DNA from: JADJDM01 sp044352985
GTDB lineage: Bacteria; Bacteroidota; Bacteroidia; B-17B0; Aurantibacillaceae
Assembly (NCBI GenBank): GCA_044352985.1
Contig: JBILCU010000009.1
Coordinates: 1-64,000 of the forward strand
Length of the DNA: 64,000 nucleotides
Reading direction: 5' to 3'
The position numbers were made by a program, and so were the translations under genes. Below the pieces are notes generated by a model. That model was not told the origin of the DNA. It saw only the letters and a list, made by a program, of their open reading frames with translations, and ran no database searches. Every line of letters starts with the position of its first letter. Position 1 is the first letter of the stretch. Shown piece after piece: positions 34,833-44,843 of the stretch.

Positions 34833-36215
34833 ATGAAAAAAATTTATTCTTTATTTTTTATTTTAGTTTTAAGTAATGTACTGCATGCCAACAACATTGT
34901 TGTGCAAAATGTAACTACTACCGGCAACAATGCCACCAACAAAACCATACAGGTGCAGTTTGACCTCAGTTGGGACAACTCCTGGCGAGATGCCATTAAC
35001 TGGGATGCTGCCTGGATTTTTATGAAGTTTAAAGATGCCAACGGTCTTTGGCAGCATGTGCAGCTAAATACAACAGGCTTTGCTAATGGCACGGGCACAG
35101 CCAACACCGTGCAGGTTACCGCCGATAAAATTGGCGCTTGGGTACAGCGCAGCGCTGCAGGTAGCGGTACTTTTAACTGCACGGCCATGCAGCTGCAATG
35201 GAACTATGGCCTAAACGGCTTAACATCTGTTACGGGTATAGAAGTTCGCGTATATGCTATTGAAATGGTGTACATACCCGAGGGAGAGTTTAATGTGGCT
35301 AAAGCATTTAATAATTCAACAACAGCAATAAGGTCTGGGTTGGTTTATCGTAATTTTAACGCGCCCGGTAATAACCATCCGTTTATCAATACCCGATTAA
35401 GCCCCACTTTAAGTTATAACGACGGCACCAATACCGCTACTATTCGCATCAAAGGCGATGCGGGTATTGACACCGACAACAACGGAAGTATTGATAATAC
35501 CACTTACCCAATTGGTTACCGAGCTTTTTATTGCTACAAATACGAATTAAGCGAACAACAATATGCCGATTTTTTAAACACCTTAACTTCTACACAAATT
35601 ACAACTTTGGGAGTAGCAGGTACAAGTATAACTTTAAGTAATGGGCAGTATTTTTCTTCAACGCCCAACAAGGCATGCGGTAATTCCACTGACATTCGTT
35701 TATTAGCTTATGCCGATTGGTCAGGTGTACGGCCTATGACTTTATTGGAGTTTAATAAAGCTAGTTATGGACCTTTGCAGCCAATATTATATCAATCTAG
35801 TGGTAGTTGCGGCGGCAGCGATTATATTATAAATGGTTATCCTGCCTGGGGTTCGGCAACAGCAGGAGGTTGTAACTATGCAAGTAACGGCAGCCCCTTG
35901 GCAAATGTAGGCAGCTTTGCTACCAGCACAACTACACGGGTGCAAGCAGGCGCTTCGTATTATGGGGTGTTGGATTTAACGGGTAATGCACACGAACCGG
36001 TGGTGAAAATGAATTATTTTAGTTTTCAAAGCGCCAATGGTAACGGCAACTTATCAATAGCTGGAAATGCCAATGTGGCCAATTGGAATTCAACCAATAT
36101 GATAACTTTCATTGATATGATTTGTACTGGTTTTAATAGTTTTATGTATCCAAGCTGTTATCAAGTTTTTATGGCTAATAAATATGGCTTCCGTTACGTG
36201 CGTTCGGCAGAGTAA
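34833..36215 (+). CDS. Secreted formylglycine-generating-enzyme-like (SUMF1 fold) protein
   Basis: A 460-residue exported protein with a signal peptide (about 1-19, ending LHA). The N-terminal beta-sandwich region (about 20-145) precedes an FGE-sulfatase/SUMF1-like domain (about 147-460). This is recognisable from VYIPEGEFNVAKAF, FYCYKYELSEQQYADFLNTL, LAYADWSGVRPMTLLEFNKA, YGVLDLTGNAHEPVVK and the C-terminal YGFRYVRSAE. The RGGSW and paired-Cys motif of active formylglycine-generating enzymes is missing, so it is probably structural or binding, as in GldJ/GldK relatives. The giant adhesin follows 18 bases downstream, suggesting export or assembly of the adhesin. The base composition is less AT-rich than the average here. 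Confidence 0.82.
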   Translation: MKKIYSLFFILVLSNVLHANNIVVQNVTTTGNNATNKTIQVQFDLSWDNSWRDAINWDAAWIFMKFKDANGLWQHVQLNTTGFANGTGTANTVQVTADKIGAWVQRSAAGSGTFNCTAMQLQWNYGLNGLTSVTGIEVRVYAIEMVYIPEGEFNVAKAFNNSTTAIRSGLVYRNFNAPGNNHPFINTRLSPTLSYNDGTNTATIRIKGDAGIDTDNNGSIDNTTYPIGYRAFYCYKYELSEQQYADFLNTLTSTQITTLGVAGTSITLSNGQYFSSTPNKACGNSTDIRLLAYADWSGVRPMTLLEFNKASYGPLQPILYQSSGSCGGSDYIINGYPAWGSATAGGCNYASNGSPLANVGSFATSTTTRVQAGASYYGVLDLTGNAHEPVVKMNYFSFQSANGNGNLSIAGNANVANWNSTNMITFIDMICTGFNSFMYPSCYQVFMANKYGFRYVRSAE

Positions 36216-36233
36216 TACTTAATAAGATTTAAA

Positions 36234-39200
36234 TTGAGGCGTTTTATAACATATTGTTATGTATTGTTGCTAATTTTAGTTGGCTACCTTGCTAATGCCC
36301 AAACTCTGCAATTGAGCTCACCTAACGGAGGCGAAACCTGGTTGGGAGGATCTGTACAAACTATTACTTGGACTTATAGCAATGTTGATAATATTAAAAT
36401 TGAGTATTCGTTAAACAATGGGCTAAATTGGATTGTCATTTCTGCAAGTACCCCGGCTTCTGCATTAAGTTATGCCTGGACTGTGCCTAGTATTGGTTCA
36501 AGCCAAGTTAAAGTCCGTATTACAAATACCCTTCAATTTACGCAAGACGAAAGCAATACCGTGTTTACTATACCTGAACCAACGGTAGATGTGGTTTATC
36601 CTAACGGTGGCGAGAGTTTTGGAGCAGGTACCGGGCAATACATTGAGTGGCTTACCACAGGTGTATCTACCCTAAAAGTGCAATACACGACCAATAACGG
36701 CAGTAGCTGGACTGATGTTGGTAGTTTTAATGCATTAGATGGTTATTGCAATTGGTCGATGCCAACAACAATTACAAGCCAAGCACGTATTCGTGCGTTC
36801 AATATTGAAAATTCAGTAAACCGTGATTCTTCATTGGCTAATTTTAGCATTGTTTCTACATCAAGCTTAACAACTGATAAATATAAAGGCGGGAATTACG
36901 ATGGTTATAGCATGGTGTCATCGTTGTCAGATACAATTAAAGTAGCTACTCCTAACGGAGGAGAATCGTTGTATCCGGCAAACACAACTACTATTTCGTG
37001 GACTTACCGAAATGTAGATCAGGTAAAACTAGAATACAGTACAGATAATGGTAGTACTTGGAATTTAATTGTAAGTAATATTCCGGCAAGTCAACTTACC
37101 TATACTTGGGCAGTTCCTAATACACCCTCAACACAGTGTCTGGTAAAAGTGAGTTCATTAAATAATGCGGCGTTGTATGACTTAAGCAATGCTGTTTTTA
37201 CAATTAATAATTCCTATGTTTCATTGATTTATCCTAATGGAGGCGAAAGTTTTGGAACTGGCACTGGCCAATATATTGAGTGGGATTTTAACGCGGTTAC
37301 AACAGTAAAATTAGAATATAGCGACAATAATGGAAGCACCTGGACGACAATTGGCACTGCACCGGCTGCAGATAAATACGCTAACTGGCTTTTGCCCTCA
37401 ACAAGTGGAACACAGTATCTTGTTCGGGTTTCAGATAATTCGGTATCTACAGTTAGTGATAATTCGGATATGGTATTTAATTTATTCACATCAGTTTCAG
37501 CTGATGCAAATAAATTTAAAGGCGGAAACAATGATGGTTATAGTTTAAATTCTACTTTTTTGGATAGTGTAAAAGTTGTAAGTCCAAATGGTGGAGAAAA
37601 CTGGGCTGCGGGTTCAATCAAAAACATAACCTGGACATATAACGATGTGGATAATGTTTCTATTGAATTTTCATTAGATGATGGACAAACCTGGACAACA
37701 CTTGCAGCTAGTGTGCCTGCCAGTCAGCTCAGTTACAGTTGGACTGTTCCAACTACACCATCCTACACTTGTCGTATCCGAATTAAAGATATATCCCGAA
37801 ACATATCTGATCAAAACGATGCAGTATTTGTGATTCCTAATTCTTCCATACAGTTATTATATCCTAATGGTGGAGAAAATTTTGCAACAGGTTCTGGGCA
37901 ATACATAGAATGGACATACACAGATTTAACAACTGTTAAACTGGAATACAGCACAAATAATGGAAGCAGTTGGACAACAATTGGTACAGCGCCTGCTGCG
38001 GATAAGTATGCCAACTGGGATGTTCCTGCAACTGCATCATCACAATTGTTAATTCGTGTAAGCGATAATAATAATGCAAGTTTTATAGATCAAAGTAATG
38101 CAACATTTAGTAGTTACAATAGTCCAACATTAAATCAAAACAAATACATAGGAGGTTTAGAAGATGGTTATGCCATGTATGCAATGCGTGAAGTAGCTTT
38201 AAAAGTTTTGTCGCCAAATGGTGGAGAAATATGGGGTAATGCAACAACAGAGCAAATCAAATGGACTGTTTTAAACACAACAGATGATTTAAAACTAGAA
38301 TACAGTATTGATAACGAAACAACATGGATTTTAATTGCTGATAGTATTCCTTTCACGCAAACCAACTATAATTGGTATATTTCATCACCAACATCATCAA
38401 TTTGCAAAGTACGAATATCAACCATGTCTGGTTTATATTTTGATAAAAGCGATAATTTTTTTACCATAGCCAACACAACGGGTATAGTTACGAATTCATT
38501 AAATACCAATTCGTTTTGTTCCGGTTCATCCATTACAGTTAATTTTACAATTAGTACATCATTTATTTCAGGAAATAGGTTTATTGCACAGTTATCCGAT
38601 TCTATAGGAAATTTTAGTGGTCCTGTAAGAAATATTGGAGAGATTACTTCTACAATACCACAAACAATTAATGTTACTATTCCTTCAATTTATTATTCCT
38701 CCTCACTTTATAGAATTAGAGTTATTGGAACAAACCCGCCAACAATAGGTACAAATAATGGAACTAATATTACTATTTCACCTTTACCTAATATCCGTTT
38801 AGGAAACGATACTTTAATTTGCCAGGGCACTTCTTTAACTTTAAATGCAGGAAATTCAGCAAGCAGTTATTTATGGAATACAACTGCAACAACCTCAAGT
38901 ATTAGTGTTAATCAAGCAGGCACATATCACGTTGGAGCTACAAATGCATGCGGTATTACAAGAGACACCATAATTGTACAGCTAAAATTATTGCCAAATG
39001 TGAATTTAGGTAATGATACACTTATTTGTGCCAATACAAGTTTAACATTAGATGCTGGAAATACAGCCACCACTTACTTATGGAATAATAGTTTAACAAC
39101 ACGTACGATAAATGTTGTTACACCAGGAACCTATTCGGTAAGTGCTTCAAATAGCTGCGGTTCAAGTAGTGATCAAGTGGTTGTTGGTAATATTACACCA

Positions 39201-42200
39201 ATAAATTTAGAGCTTGGTAATGATAAAGGAATATGCACTGGCCAAACAATAACATTAGATGCAGGTAATTCCGGCTCAATATTTCAATGGTCTACAGGTA
39301 GCACGTCACAAAGCATCATTATTAATAATGCGGGTACTTATACTGTAAATGTAAATAATGGCTGTGGAAACGTATCGGATCAGATTGTTATTTACGATGG
39401 TTCTTTTAGTGTTAATGCAGGAACAGATCAAACTATTTGCACAGGAAATTCTGCAATTTTAAATGCAACTGGAGCTAATAATTACACTTGGAGTACCGGA
39501 GCTACAAGTAATTCTATAACAGTTTCACCGGTTAATACTACTACATATACAGTAACAGCAACTAATATTTATAATTGTACAGCAAGCGATCAGGTTGTTG
39601 TAAGCTTAACAACAACAAGCACCATTGGCGCTGCTAGCTCAAGTCCAACTATATGTATTAATAATGCCTTAACGAATATCACTCATGCTATAATAGCAGC
39701 ATCAGGCATAAGCAATCCTAATGTTAGTGGGGCAAATGGGTTGCCATATGGTGTAAGTGCATCATGGTATGGTAACACAATTACCATAAGCGGAACACCT
39801 ACTGAATCTGGCACATTTAATTATACCATACCTTTAATAGGCAGTTGTGTCAATTTAAATGCAACAGGTACTATTATTGTTAAACCAACACCTTTAATTG
39901 CAAACAAAACATACACTATTTGTACGGGAACAGCATTTACTTATACACCGGAAGTTAGTGATGCAGTTCCAAGTGGAACTACTTATTCGTGGTCTGCGCC
40001 AACATTAACTCCTAGTACTTCCATTGGCGGTTCATCTGCAAGTACGGCAAGTGTAGTAACCTTATCTTCAACTGGTAGTGGAAACTGGACAGTTCCATTA
40101 GGTGTTGGGTCTGTAACTGTAGAATGCTGGGGTGGTGGAGGCGGAGGCGGAAGCAGTAATAATGGAACTGCTTCAGGAGGATCGGGCGGTGGTGGAGGTG
40201 CATACAGTAAAAGTTCATTTGCTGTAAACGAAGGTGAAATTTATTACTATTCTGTAGGCTCAGGTGGAGTTGGTTCGCCCGCTGGATCTTCTGCCATTGG
40301 CGCAAACGGTGGCGATACATGGTTTAATGCAAGTACTACATATCCATTTTCATCCGTAAATTCAGCACCAGCAAGTAATTCCACTGGCGTTCTTGCAAAA
40401 GGAGGATTAGGCGGCTCAGGAAATGGTGGCGCTGCGGGGGTAGGCGGATCTACAACAAGTGGCTTTGGAGACATAAAGTACAGTGGAGGTAATGGAGGTA
40501 TTGGTTCCACAAACGGTGGCGCTGGTGGTGGTTCATCAGCAGGCATTGCAAACAATGGTGTTGCCGGAACAAATGGTAGTGGTACAGCAGGAGCTATAGC
40601 GCCAACAGGTGGCGGTAATGGTGGTGCAGGTTCTTCAACCACTAATGGTGTTTCAGGAAGTATACCAGGTGGTGGTGGTGGTGGAAGTGATGACCTTTCA
40701 ACAGCTTCAGGAGGTAATGGAGCAAGAGGAGGGATAAAAATTTCATACAATCCAACAGGCGTTTCTCAAACATTAACCAATTCAACAAGTTCAATTGCAA
40801 CTGCTACATATACTGTAGCTGCAAACGGTTGCTCAATAACTAATAATTTTACACTTACAGTAAGCGTTACACCAACACCATCTGCAACAATTAGCGGTAG
40901 CACAACGGTTTGTTTAAATGCGGCTTCACCTGACATCACATTTACTAATCCAATGCCCTTACCGGTTACAGTATCTTACAATATTAATGGTGGAGTAAAT
41001 CAAACGATAAATATTTCTGCAAATTCAACAAATACAGTTTCTGTCCCAACATCTTCAGCCGCTACTTATATTTACAATTTAATAAGCGTAGCTTATGAGT
41101 CTATGCCTACTTGCGCTACAACTTTAAGCGGCGCTGCTACAGTAACTATTAATTCGAATAACATAGCAAGTGCAGCAAGTATAAGCCCAACCTTATGTAT
41201 CAATACACCATTAACAAACATCACACATGCTATAACGGGTGCAACCGGAATTGGTTCATCAATAGGTTTACCATCTGGTGTTATAGCAGCATGGTCAAAT
41301 GATACACTAACTATAAGCGGAACACCAACAACTAGTGGTGTCTTTAATTATAACATACCATTAACTGGTGGCTGTGGTAATGCAAGTGCAACAGGAACTA
41401 TAATCGTTAAACCTACAAACACAATTAGTGCAGCAAGTATAAGCCCAACCTTATGTGTCAATACACCATTAACAAACATCACACATGCTACAACGGGCGC
41501 AACTGGTATTGGTTCATCAATAGGTTTACCATCTGGTGTTATAGCAGCATGGTCAAATGATACACTAACTATAAGCGGAACACCAACAACTAGTGGTATA
41601 TTTAATTATAACATACCTTTAACTGGTGGCTGTGGTAATGCAAGTGCAACAGGAACTATAATCGTTAAACCTACAAACACAATTAGTGCAGCAAGTATAA
41701 ACCCAACCTTGTGTATCAATACACCAATAACAAACATCACACATGCTACAGCAGGCGCAACTGGTATTGGTTTATCAACTGGCTTGCCATCAGGTGTAAT
41801 GGCAGCATGGTCAAATGATACACTAACTATAAGCGGAACGCCAACAACTAGTGGTGTCTTTAATTATAACATACCATTAACTGGTGGTTGTGGGAATTTA
41901 AGTGCAACAGGATTTATAATTATAAATCAAACGACAATTTCAACAAGTAATCAAGTAGTGTGTTCATCTTACTCATGGAATGGAAATGTTTATACTGCTT
42001 CGGGAACATACACTTACACCACAACGAATGCTAATGGTTGTGACAGTACGGTAGTATTAAATTTAACGATAAACCAACCTTCATTTTCCACCACAACACA
42101 AACAGCTTGCTCAAGTTACAACTGGAATGGAAATGTATATACTACTTCGGGAACTTATACTTACACTACAACGAATGTCAATGGATGTGATAGTACTGTA

Positions 42201-44732
42201 GTATTAAATTTAACGATAAACCAACCTTCATTTTCCACCACAACACAAACAGCTTGCTCAAGTTACAACTGGAATGGAAATGTTTATACTACTTCGGGAA
42301 CATACACTTACACTACAACGAATACTAATGGTTGTGATAGTTCGGCAATATTAAATTTAACGATAAATCAACCTTCATTTTCCGCCACAACACAAACAGC
42401 TTGCTCAAGTTACAACTGGAATGGAAATAATTACACCACTTCCGGAACTTATACTTATACCACAACGAATGCTAATGGTTGTGATAGTACGGTAGTATTA
42501 AATTTAACGATAAACCAACCTTCATTTTCCGCTACAACACAAACAGCTTGTTCAAGTTACAACTGGAATGGAAATGTATATACTACTTCAGGAACTTATA
42601 CTTACACTACAACGAATGTCAATGGATGTGATAGTACGGTCATATTAAATTTAACGATAAACCAACCTTCATTTTCCGCCACAACACAAACAACTTGCTC
42701 AAGTTACAACTGGAATGGAAATGTATATACTACTTCAGGAACTTATACTTACACTACAACGAATGTCAATGGATGTGATAGTACGGTAGTATTAAATTTA
42801 ACGATAAACCAACCTTCATTTTCCGCCACAACACAAACAGCTTGCTCTAGTTATAACTGGAATGGAAATAATTACACCACTTCCGGAACATACACTTACA
42901 CCACAACGAATGCCAATGGATGTGATAGTACGGTAGTATTAAATTTAACGATAAACCAACCTTCATTTTCCGCCACAACACAAACAGCTTGCTCAAGTTA
43001 CAACTGGAATGGAAATAATTACACCACTTCCGGAACTTATACTTATACCACAACAAATTCTAATGGATGTGACAGTACGGTAGTATTAAATTTAACGATA
43101 AACCAACCTTCATTTTCTGCCACAACACAAACAGCTTGCTCTAGTTATAGCTGGAATGGAAATGTTTATACTACTTCCGGAACATACACTTACACTACAA
43201 CAACTGCCAATGGATGTGACAGTACGGTAATATTAAATTTAACGATAAACCAGCCTACATCATACACCACATCACAAACAGCTTGTTCAAGTTATAACTG
43301 GAATGGAAATAATTACACCACTTCAGGTACTTATACTTATACCACAACGAATGCTAATGGTTGTGATAGTACGGTAGTATTAAATTTAACGATAAACCAA
43401 CCTTCATTTTCCGCCACAACACAAACAGCTTGCTCTAGTTATAGCTGGAATGGAAATAATTACACCACTTCCGGAACTTATACTTACACCACAACGAATA
43501 CTAATGGTTGTGATAGTACGGTAGTATTAAATTTAACGATAAACCAACCTTCAGTTAATTCATTAAACTTATCCTCTTGCGATAGTATAATTGTAAATGG
43601 CCAACTATATTATAGCAGCGGAAATTATATACAAACTCTTGTAAATTACGTAGGATGTGATTCTGTTTTAACATTGAACATTACTATTTATACATCGCCT
43701 CAACCAGTTATTTTAGCAAGTGGACCAATTTCATTTTGCATCGGAGACTCAGTAGTATTATCATTAAGTAATCCAACTCAATATCAACAAATCAGTTGGA
43801 ATAATGGCTTTAATACATCGCAAATTACCGTTGATACCAATGGTGTTTATGCAGTAAATGTTATGGATATTAATTCATGTACTGCAAGTACATCAATTAC
43901 GATAAGCGTAATTCCTTGTTCTTTTAGTTTTAATTCTGAAACGTTTTACTTAACTTCTAATAGTAGTTTACAGTCAAATGTTTTATTAAATGAAGCCTCC
44001 TCAAGTGGAATTACGATTGATACTATTCCTTTGTTATCGCCATTAAGAGGAGCTGTTAGGATTTCTTCAAATGGTGAAATTATTTATTCTCCAATAAATA
44101 ATTTCAGTGGATACGATAAGTTTGTATTAAGAGGTTGTAATATATTGCAGAATTGTGCGAATGATACTATTTACATAATTATTCGTCCATTAGCTCAAAA
44201 TGATTATTTCTCAACAAATTCAAACATCAATACTTTAGCTATAAACGGAAATGTATTGTTAAATGATGCCGGAAGTTCAATTCAATCATCATTTAATTTA
44301 ATTAGTAATGTTAATAATGGCAATTTACAAGTTGATGCAAATGGTAATTTTCAATACAAACCCACAATAAATTATTGCGGATTAGATTCGTTTCGATATC
44401 AAATTTGTGACACAAATAATTTGTGTTCTATTGCAACTTGTATTTTCGATGTTACTTGTAAAGAAATCATTATAAATACTGGTTTTAGTCCTAATGGAGA
44501 TGGTTTAAATGATGTATGGGTAATTTCTAATATAGAAGGTACAACTAATGTTGTTAGTGTTTTTGATAGATGGGGCACTATGGTAAGGACTTATAATAAT
44601 TATGATAATGTTTCTAATGTGTGGAATGGTTCTAACAAATCTGGCGCTGAATTACCTTCCGGTACATATTTTTACTCTATAGATATAGAGAATAAGTCTA
44701 GTTTAAAAGGTTGGGTTGAAATCACTCGGTAA
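36234..44732 (+). CDS. Giant mosaic adhesin with type B (gliding-motility) C-terminal domain
   Basis: A 2832-residue secreted surface protein. The signal peptide is about 1-23 (TTG start; no ATG fits). Seven Kre9/Ig-like repeats starting with PNGGE lie near 29, 122, 239, 332, 450, 543 and 660, arranged in pairs about 210 residues apart. Four LGNDTLIC-type modules (about 855-1125) follow. A PKD-like domain near 1225-1530 has a glycine-rich domain inserted in it (about 1281-1502). Next come three 86-residue repeats (1644-1901), then eleven near-identical 49-residue repeats plus one degenerate copy (1901-2486). A cadherin/Big_9-like region (NVLLNDAG) precedes the C-terminal domain SPNGDGLNDVW...GTYFYSIDI. 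It is secreted by the type IX system. A role in adhesion or gliding (SprB-like) is inferred. Confidence 0.9.
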   Translation: MRRFITYCYVLLLILVGYLANAQTLQLSSPNGGETWLGGSVQTITWTYSNVDNIKIEYSLNNGLNWIVISASTPASALSYAWTVPSIGSSQVKVRITNTLQFTQDESNTVFTIPEPTVDVVYPNGGESFGAGTGQYIEWLTTGVSTLKVQYTTNNGSSWTDVGSFNALDGYCNWSMPTTITSQARIRAFNIENSVNRDSSLANFSIVSTSSLTTDKYKGGNYDGYSMVSSLSDTIKVATPNGGESLYPANTTTISWTYRNVDQVKLEYSTDNGSTWNLIVSNIPASQLTYTWAVPNTPSTQCLVKVSSLNNAALYDLSNAVFTINNSYVSLIYPNGGESFGTGTGQYIEWDFNAVTTVKLEYSDNNGSTWTTIGTAPAADKYANWLLPSTSGTQYLVRVSDNSVSTVSDNSDMVFNLFTSVSADANKFKGGNNDGYSLNSTFLDSVKVVSPNGGENWAAGSIKNITWTYNDVDNVSIEFSLDDGQTWTTLAASVPASQLSYSWTVPTTPSYTCRIRIKDISRNISDQNDAVFVIPNSSIQLLYPNGGENFATGSGQYIEWTYTDLTTVKLEYSTNNGSSWTTIGTAPAADKYANWDVPATASSQLLIRVSDNNNASFIDQSNATFSSYNSPTLNQNKYIGGLEDGYAMYAMREVALKVLSPNGGEIWGNATTEQIKWTVLNTTDDLKLEYSIDNETTWILIADSIPFTQTNYNWYISSPTSSICKVRISTMSGLYFDKSDNFFTIANTTGIVTNSLNTNSFCSGSSITVNFTISTSFISGNRFIAQLSDSIGNFSGPVRNIGEITSTIPQTINVTIPSIYYSSSLYRIRVIGTNPPTIGTNNGTNITISPLPNIRLGNDTLICQGTSLTLNAGNSASSYLWNTTATTSSISVNQAGTYHVGATNACGITRDTIIVQLKLLPNVNLGNDTLICANTSLTLDAGNTATTYLWNNSLTTRTINVVTPGTYSVSASNSCGSSSDQVVVGNITPINLELGNDKGICTGQTITLDAGNSGSIFQWSTGSTSQSIIINNAGTYTVNVNNGCGNVSDQIVIYDGSFSVNAGTDQTICTGNSAILNATGANNYTWSTGATSNSITVSPVNTTTYTVTATNIYNCTASDQVVVSLTTTSTIGAASSSPTICINNALTNITHAIIAASGISNPNVSGANGLPYGVSASWYGNTITISGTPTESGTFNYTIPLIGSCVNLNATGTIIVKPTPLIANKTYTICTGTAFTYTPEVSDAVPSGTTYSWSAPTLTPSTSIGGSSASTASVVTLSSTGSGNWTVPLGVGSVTVECWGGGGGGGSSNNGTASGGSGGGGGAYSKSSFAVNEGEIYYYSVGSGGVGSPAGSSAIGANGGDTWFNASTTYPFSSVNSAPASNSTGVLAKGGLGGSGNGGAAGVGGSTTSGFGDIKYSGGNGGIGSTNGGAGGGSSAGIANNGVAGTNGSGTAGAIAPTGGGNGGAGSSTTNGVSGSIPGGGGGGSDDLSTASGGNGARGGIKISYNPTGVSQTLTNSTSSIATATYTVAANGCSITNNFTLTVSVTPTPSATISGSTTVCLNAASPDITFTNPMPLPVTVSYNINGGVNQTINISANSTNTVSVPTSSAATYIYNLISVAYESMPTCATTLSGAATVTINSNNIASAASISPTLCINTPLTNITHAITGATGIGSSIGLPSGVIAAWSNDTLTISGTPTTSGVFNYNIPLTGGCGNASATGTIIVKPTNTISAASISPTLCVNTPLTNITHATTGATGIGSSIGLPSGVIAAWSNDTLTISGTPTTSGIFNYNIPLTGGCGNASATGTIIVKPTNTISAASINPTLCINTPITNITHATAGATGIGLSTGLPSGVMAAWSNDTLTISGTPTTSGVFNYNIPLTGGCGNLSATGFIIINQTTISTSNQVVCSSYSWNGNVYTASGTYTYTTTNANGCDSTVVLNLTINQPSFSTTTQTACSSYNWNGNVYTTSGTYTYTTTNVNGCDSTVVLNLTINQPSFSTTTQTACSSYNWNGNVYTTSGTYTYTTTNTNGCDSSAILNLTINQPSFSATTQTACSSYNWNGNNYTTSGTYTYTTTNANGCDSTVVLNLTINQPSFSATTQTACSSYNWNGNVYTTSGTYTYTTTNVNGCDSTVILNLTINQPSFSATTQTTCSSYNWNGNVYTTSGTYTYTTTNVNGCDSTVVLNLTINQPSFSATTQTACSSYNWNGNNYTTSGTYTYTTTNANGCDSTVVLNLTINQPSFSATTQTACSSYNWNGNNYTTSGTYTYTTTNSNGCDSTVVLNLTINQPSFSATTQTACSSYSWNGNVYTTSGTYTYTTTTANGCDSTVILNLTINQPTSYTTSQTACSSYNWNGNNYTTSGTYTYTTTNANGCDSTVVLNLTINQPSFSATTQTACSSYSWNGNNYTTSGTYTYTTTNTNGCDSTVVLNLTINQPSVNSLNLSSCDSIIVNGQLYYSSGNYIQTLVNYVGCDSVLTLNITIYTSPQPVILASGPISFCIGDSVVLSLSNPTQYQQISWNNGFNTSQITVDTNGVYAVNVMDINSCTASTSITISVIPCSFSFNSETFYLTSNSSLQSNVLLNEASSSGITIDTIPLLSPLRGAVRISSNGEIIYSPINNFSGYDKFVLRGCNILQNCANDTIYIIIRPLAQNDYFSTNSNINTLAINGNVLLNDAGSSIQSSFNLISNVNNGNLQVDANGNFQYKPTINYCGLDSFRYQICDTNNLCSIATCIFDVTCKEIIINTGFSPNGDGLNDVWVISNIEGTTNVVSVFDRWGTMVRTYNNYDNVSNVWNGSNKSGAELPSGTYFYSIDIENKSSLKGWVEITR
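41172..41935 (+). repeat. Three 258-bp tandem repeats inside the adhesin gene
   Basis: Copies begin at 41172, 41430 and 41688 with GCAGCAAGTATAA(G/A)CCCAACC. The period is exactly 258 bp (86 codons). Copies 1 and 2 are almost identical in nucleotides, and copy 3 is slightly diverged. A fourth, much older relative is encoded at about 39630-39890. The encoded module has NDTLTISGTPTTSG, a putative-Ig (He_PIG-like) signature. Confidence 0.9.
41937..43555 (+). repeat. Eleven 147-bp tandem repeats inside the adhesin gene
   Basis: The unit encodes 49 residues with CSSYNWNGNVYTTSGTYTYT and NGCDSTVVLNLTINQPSFS. Successive CCAACCTTCATTTTCC segments are spaced 147 bases apart. Nucleotide identity between units is very high, and variants (GTATAT or AATTAC at one position, ACTTCGGG or ACTTCCGG at another) are shuffled between units, a sign of recombination or gene conversion. 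A twelfth, degenerate copy follows (to about 43690). Confidence 0.92.
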
Positions 44733-44831
44733 TTAATTATAAAGTTTTCCGTTACAATTTTGTTTTGAATTCGTTCAATAATTATTCATAATTAGTGATT
44801 TGATTTAACTAAATAATTAAGTGTATAAGTT

Positions 44832-44839
44832 TACATTTG
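44832..44839 (+). promoter_or_regulatory. -7 promoter box before recR (possible leaderless transcript)
   Basis: TACATTTG matches the Bacteroidota TAnnTTTG box exactly. It ends only four bases before the recR ATG at 44844, so transcription would start at or within a base or two of the start codon. No TTG at the proper -33 distance is visible, which lowers confidence. Confidence 0.4.
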
Positions 44840-44843
44840 TAGA

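Noticed and set aside
40247..40750. Proline-rich minus-strand open frame of 167 residues
   Set aside because: It is the shadow of the glycine-rich region of the adhesin, where GGN codons read as CC-rich antisense codons.
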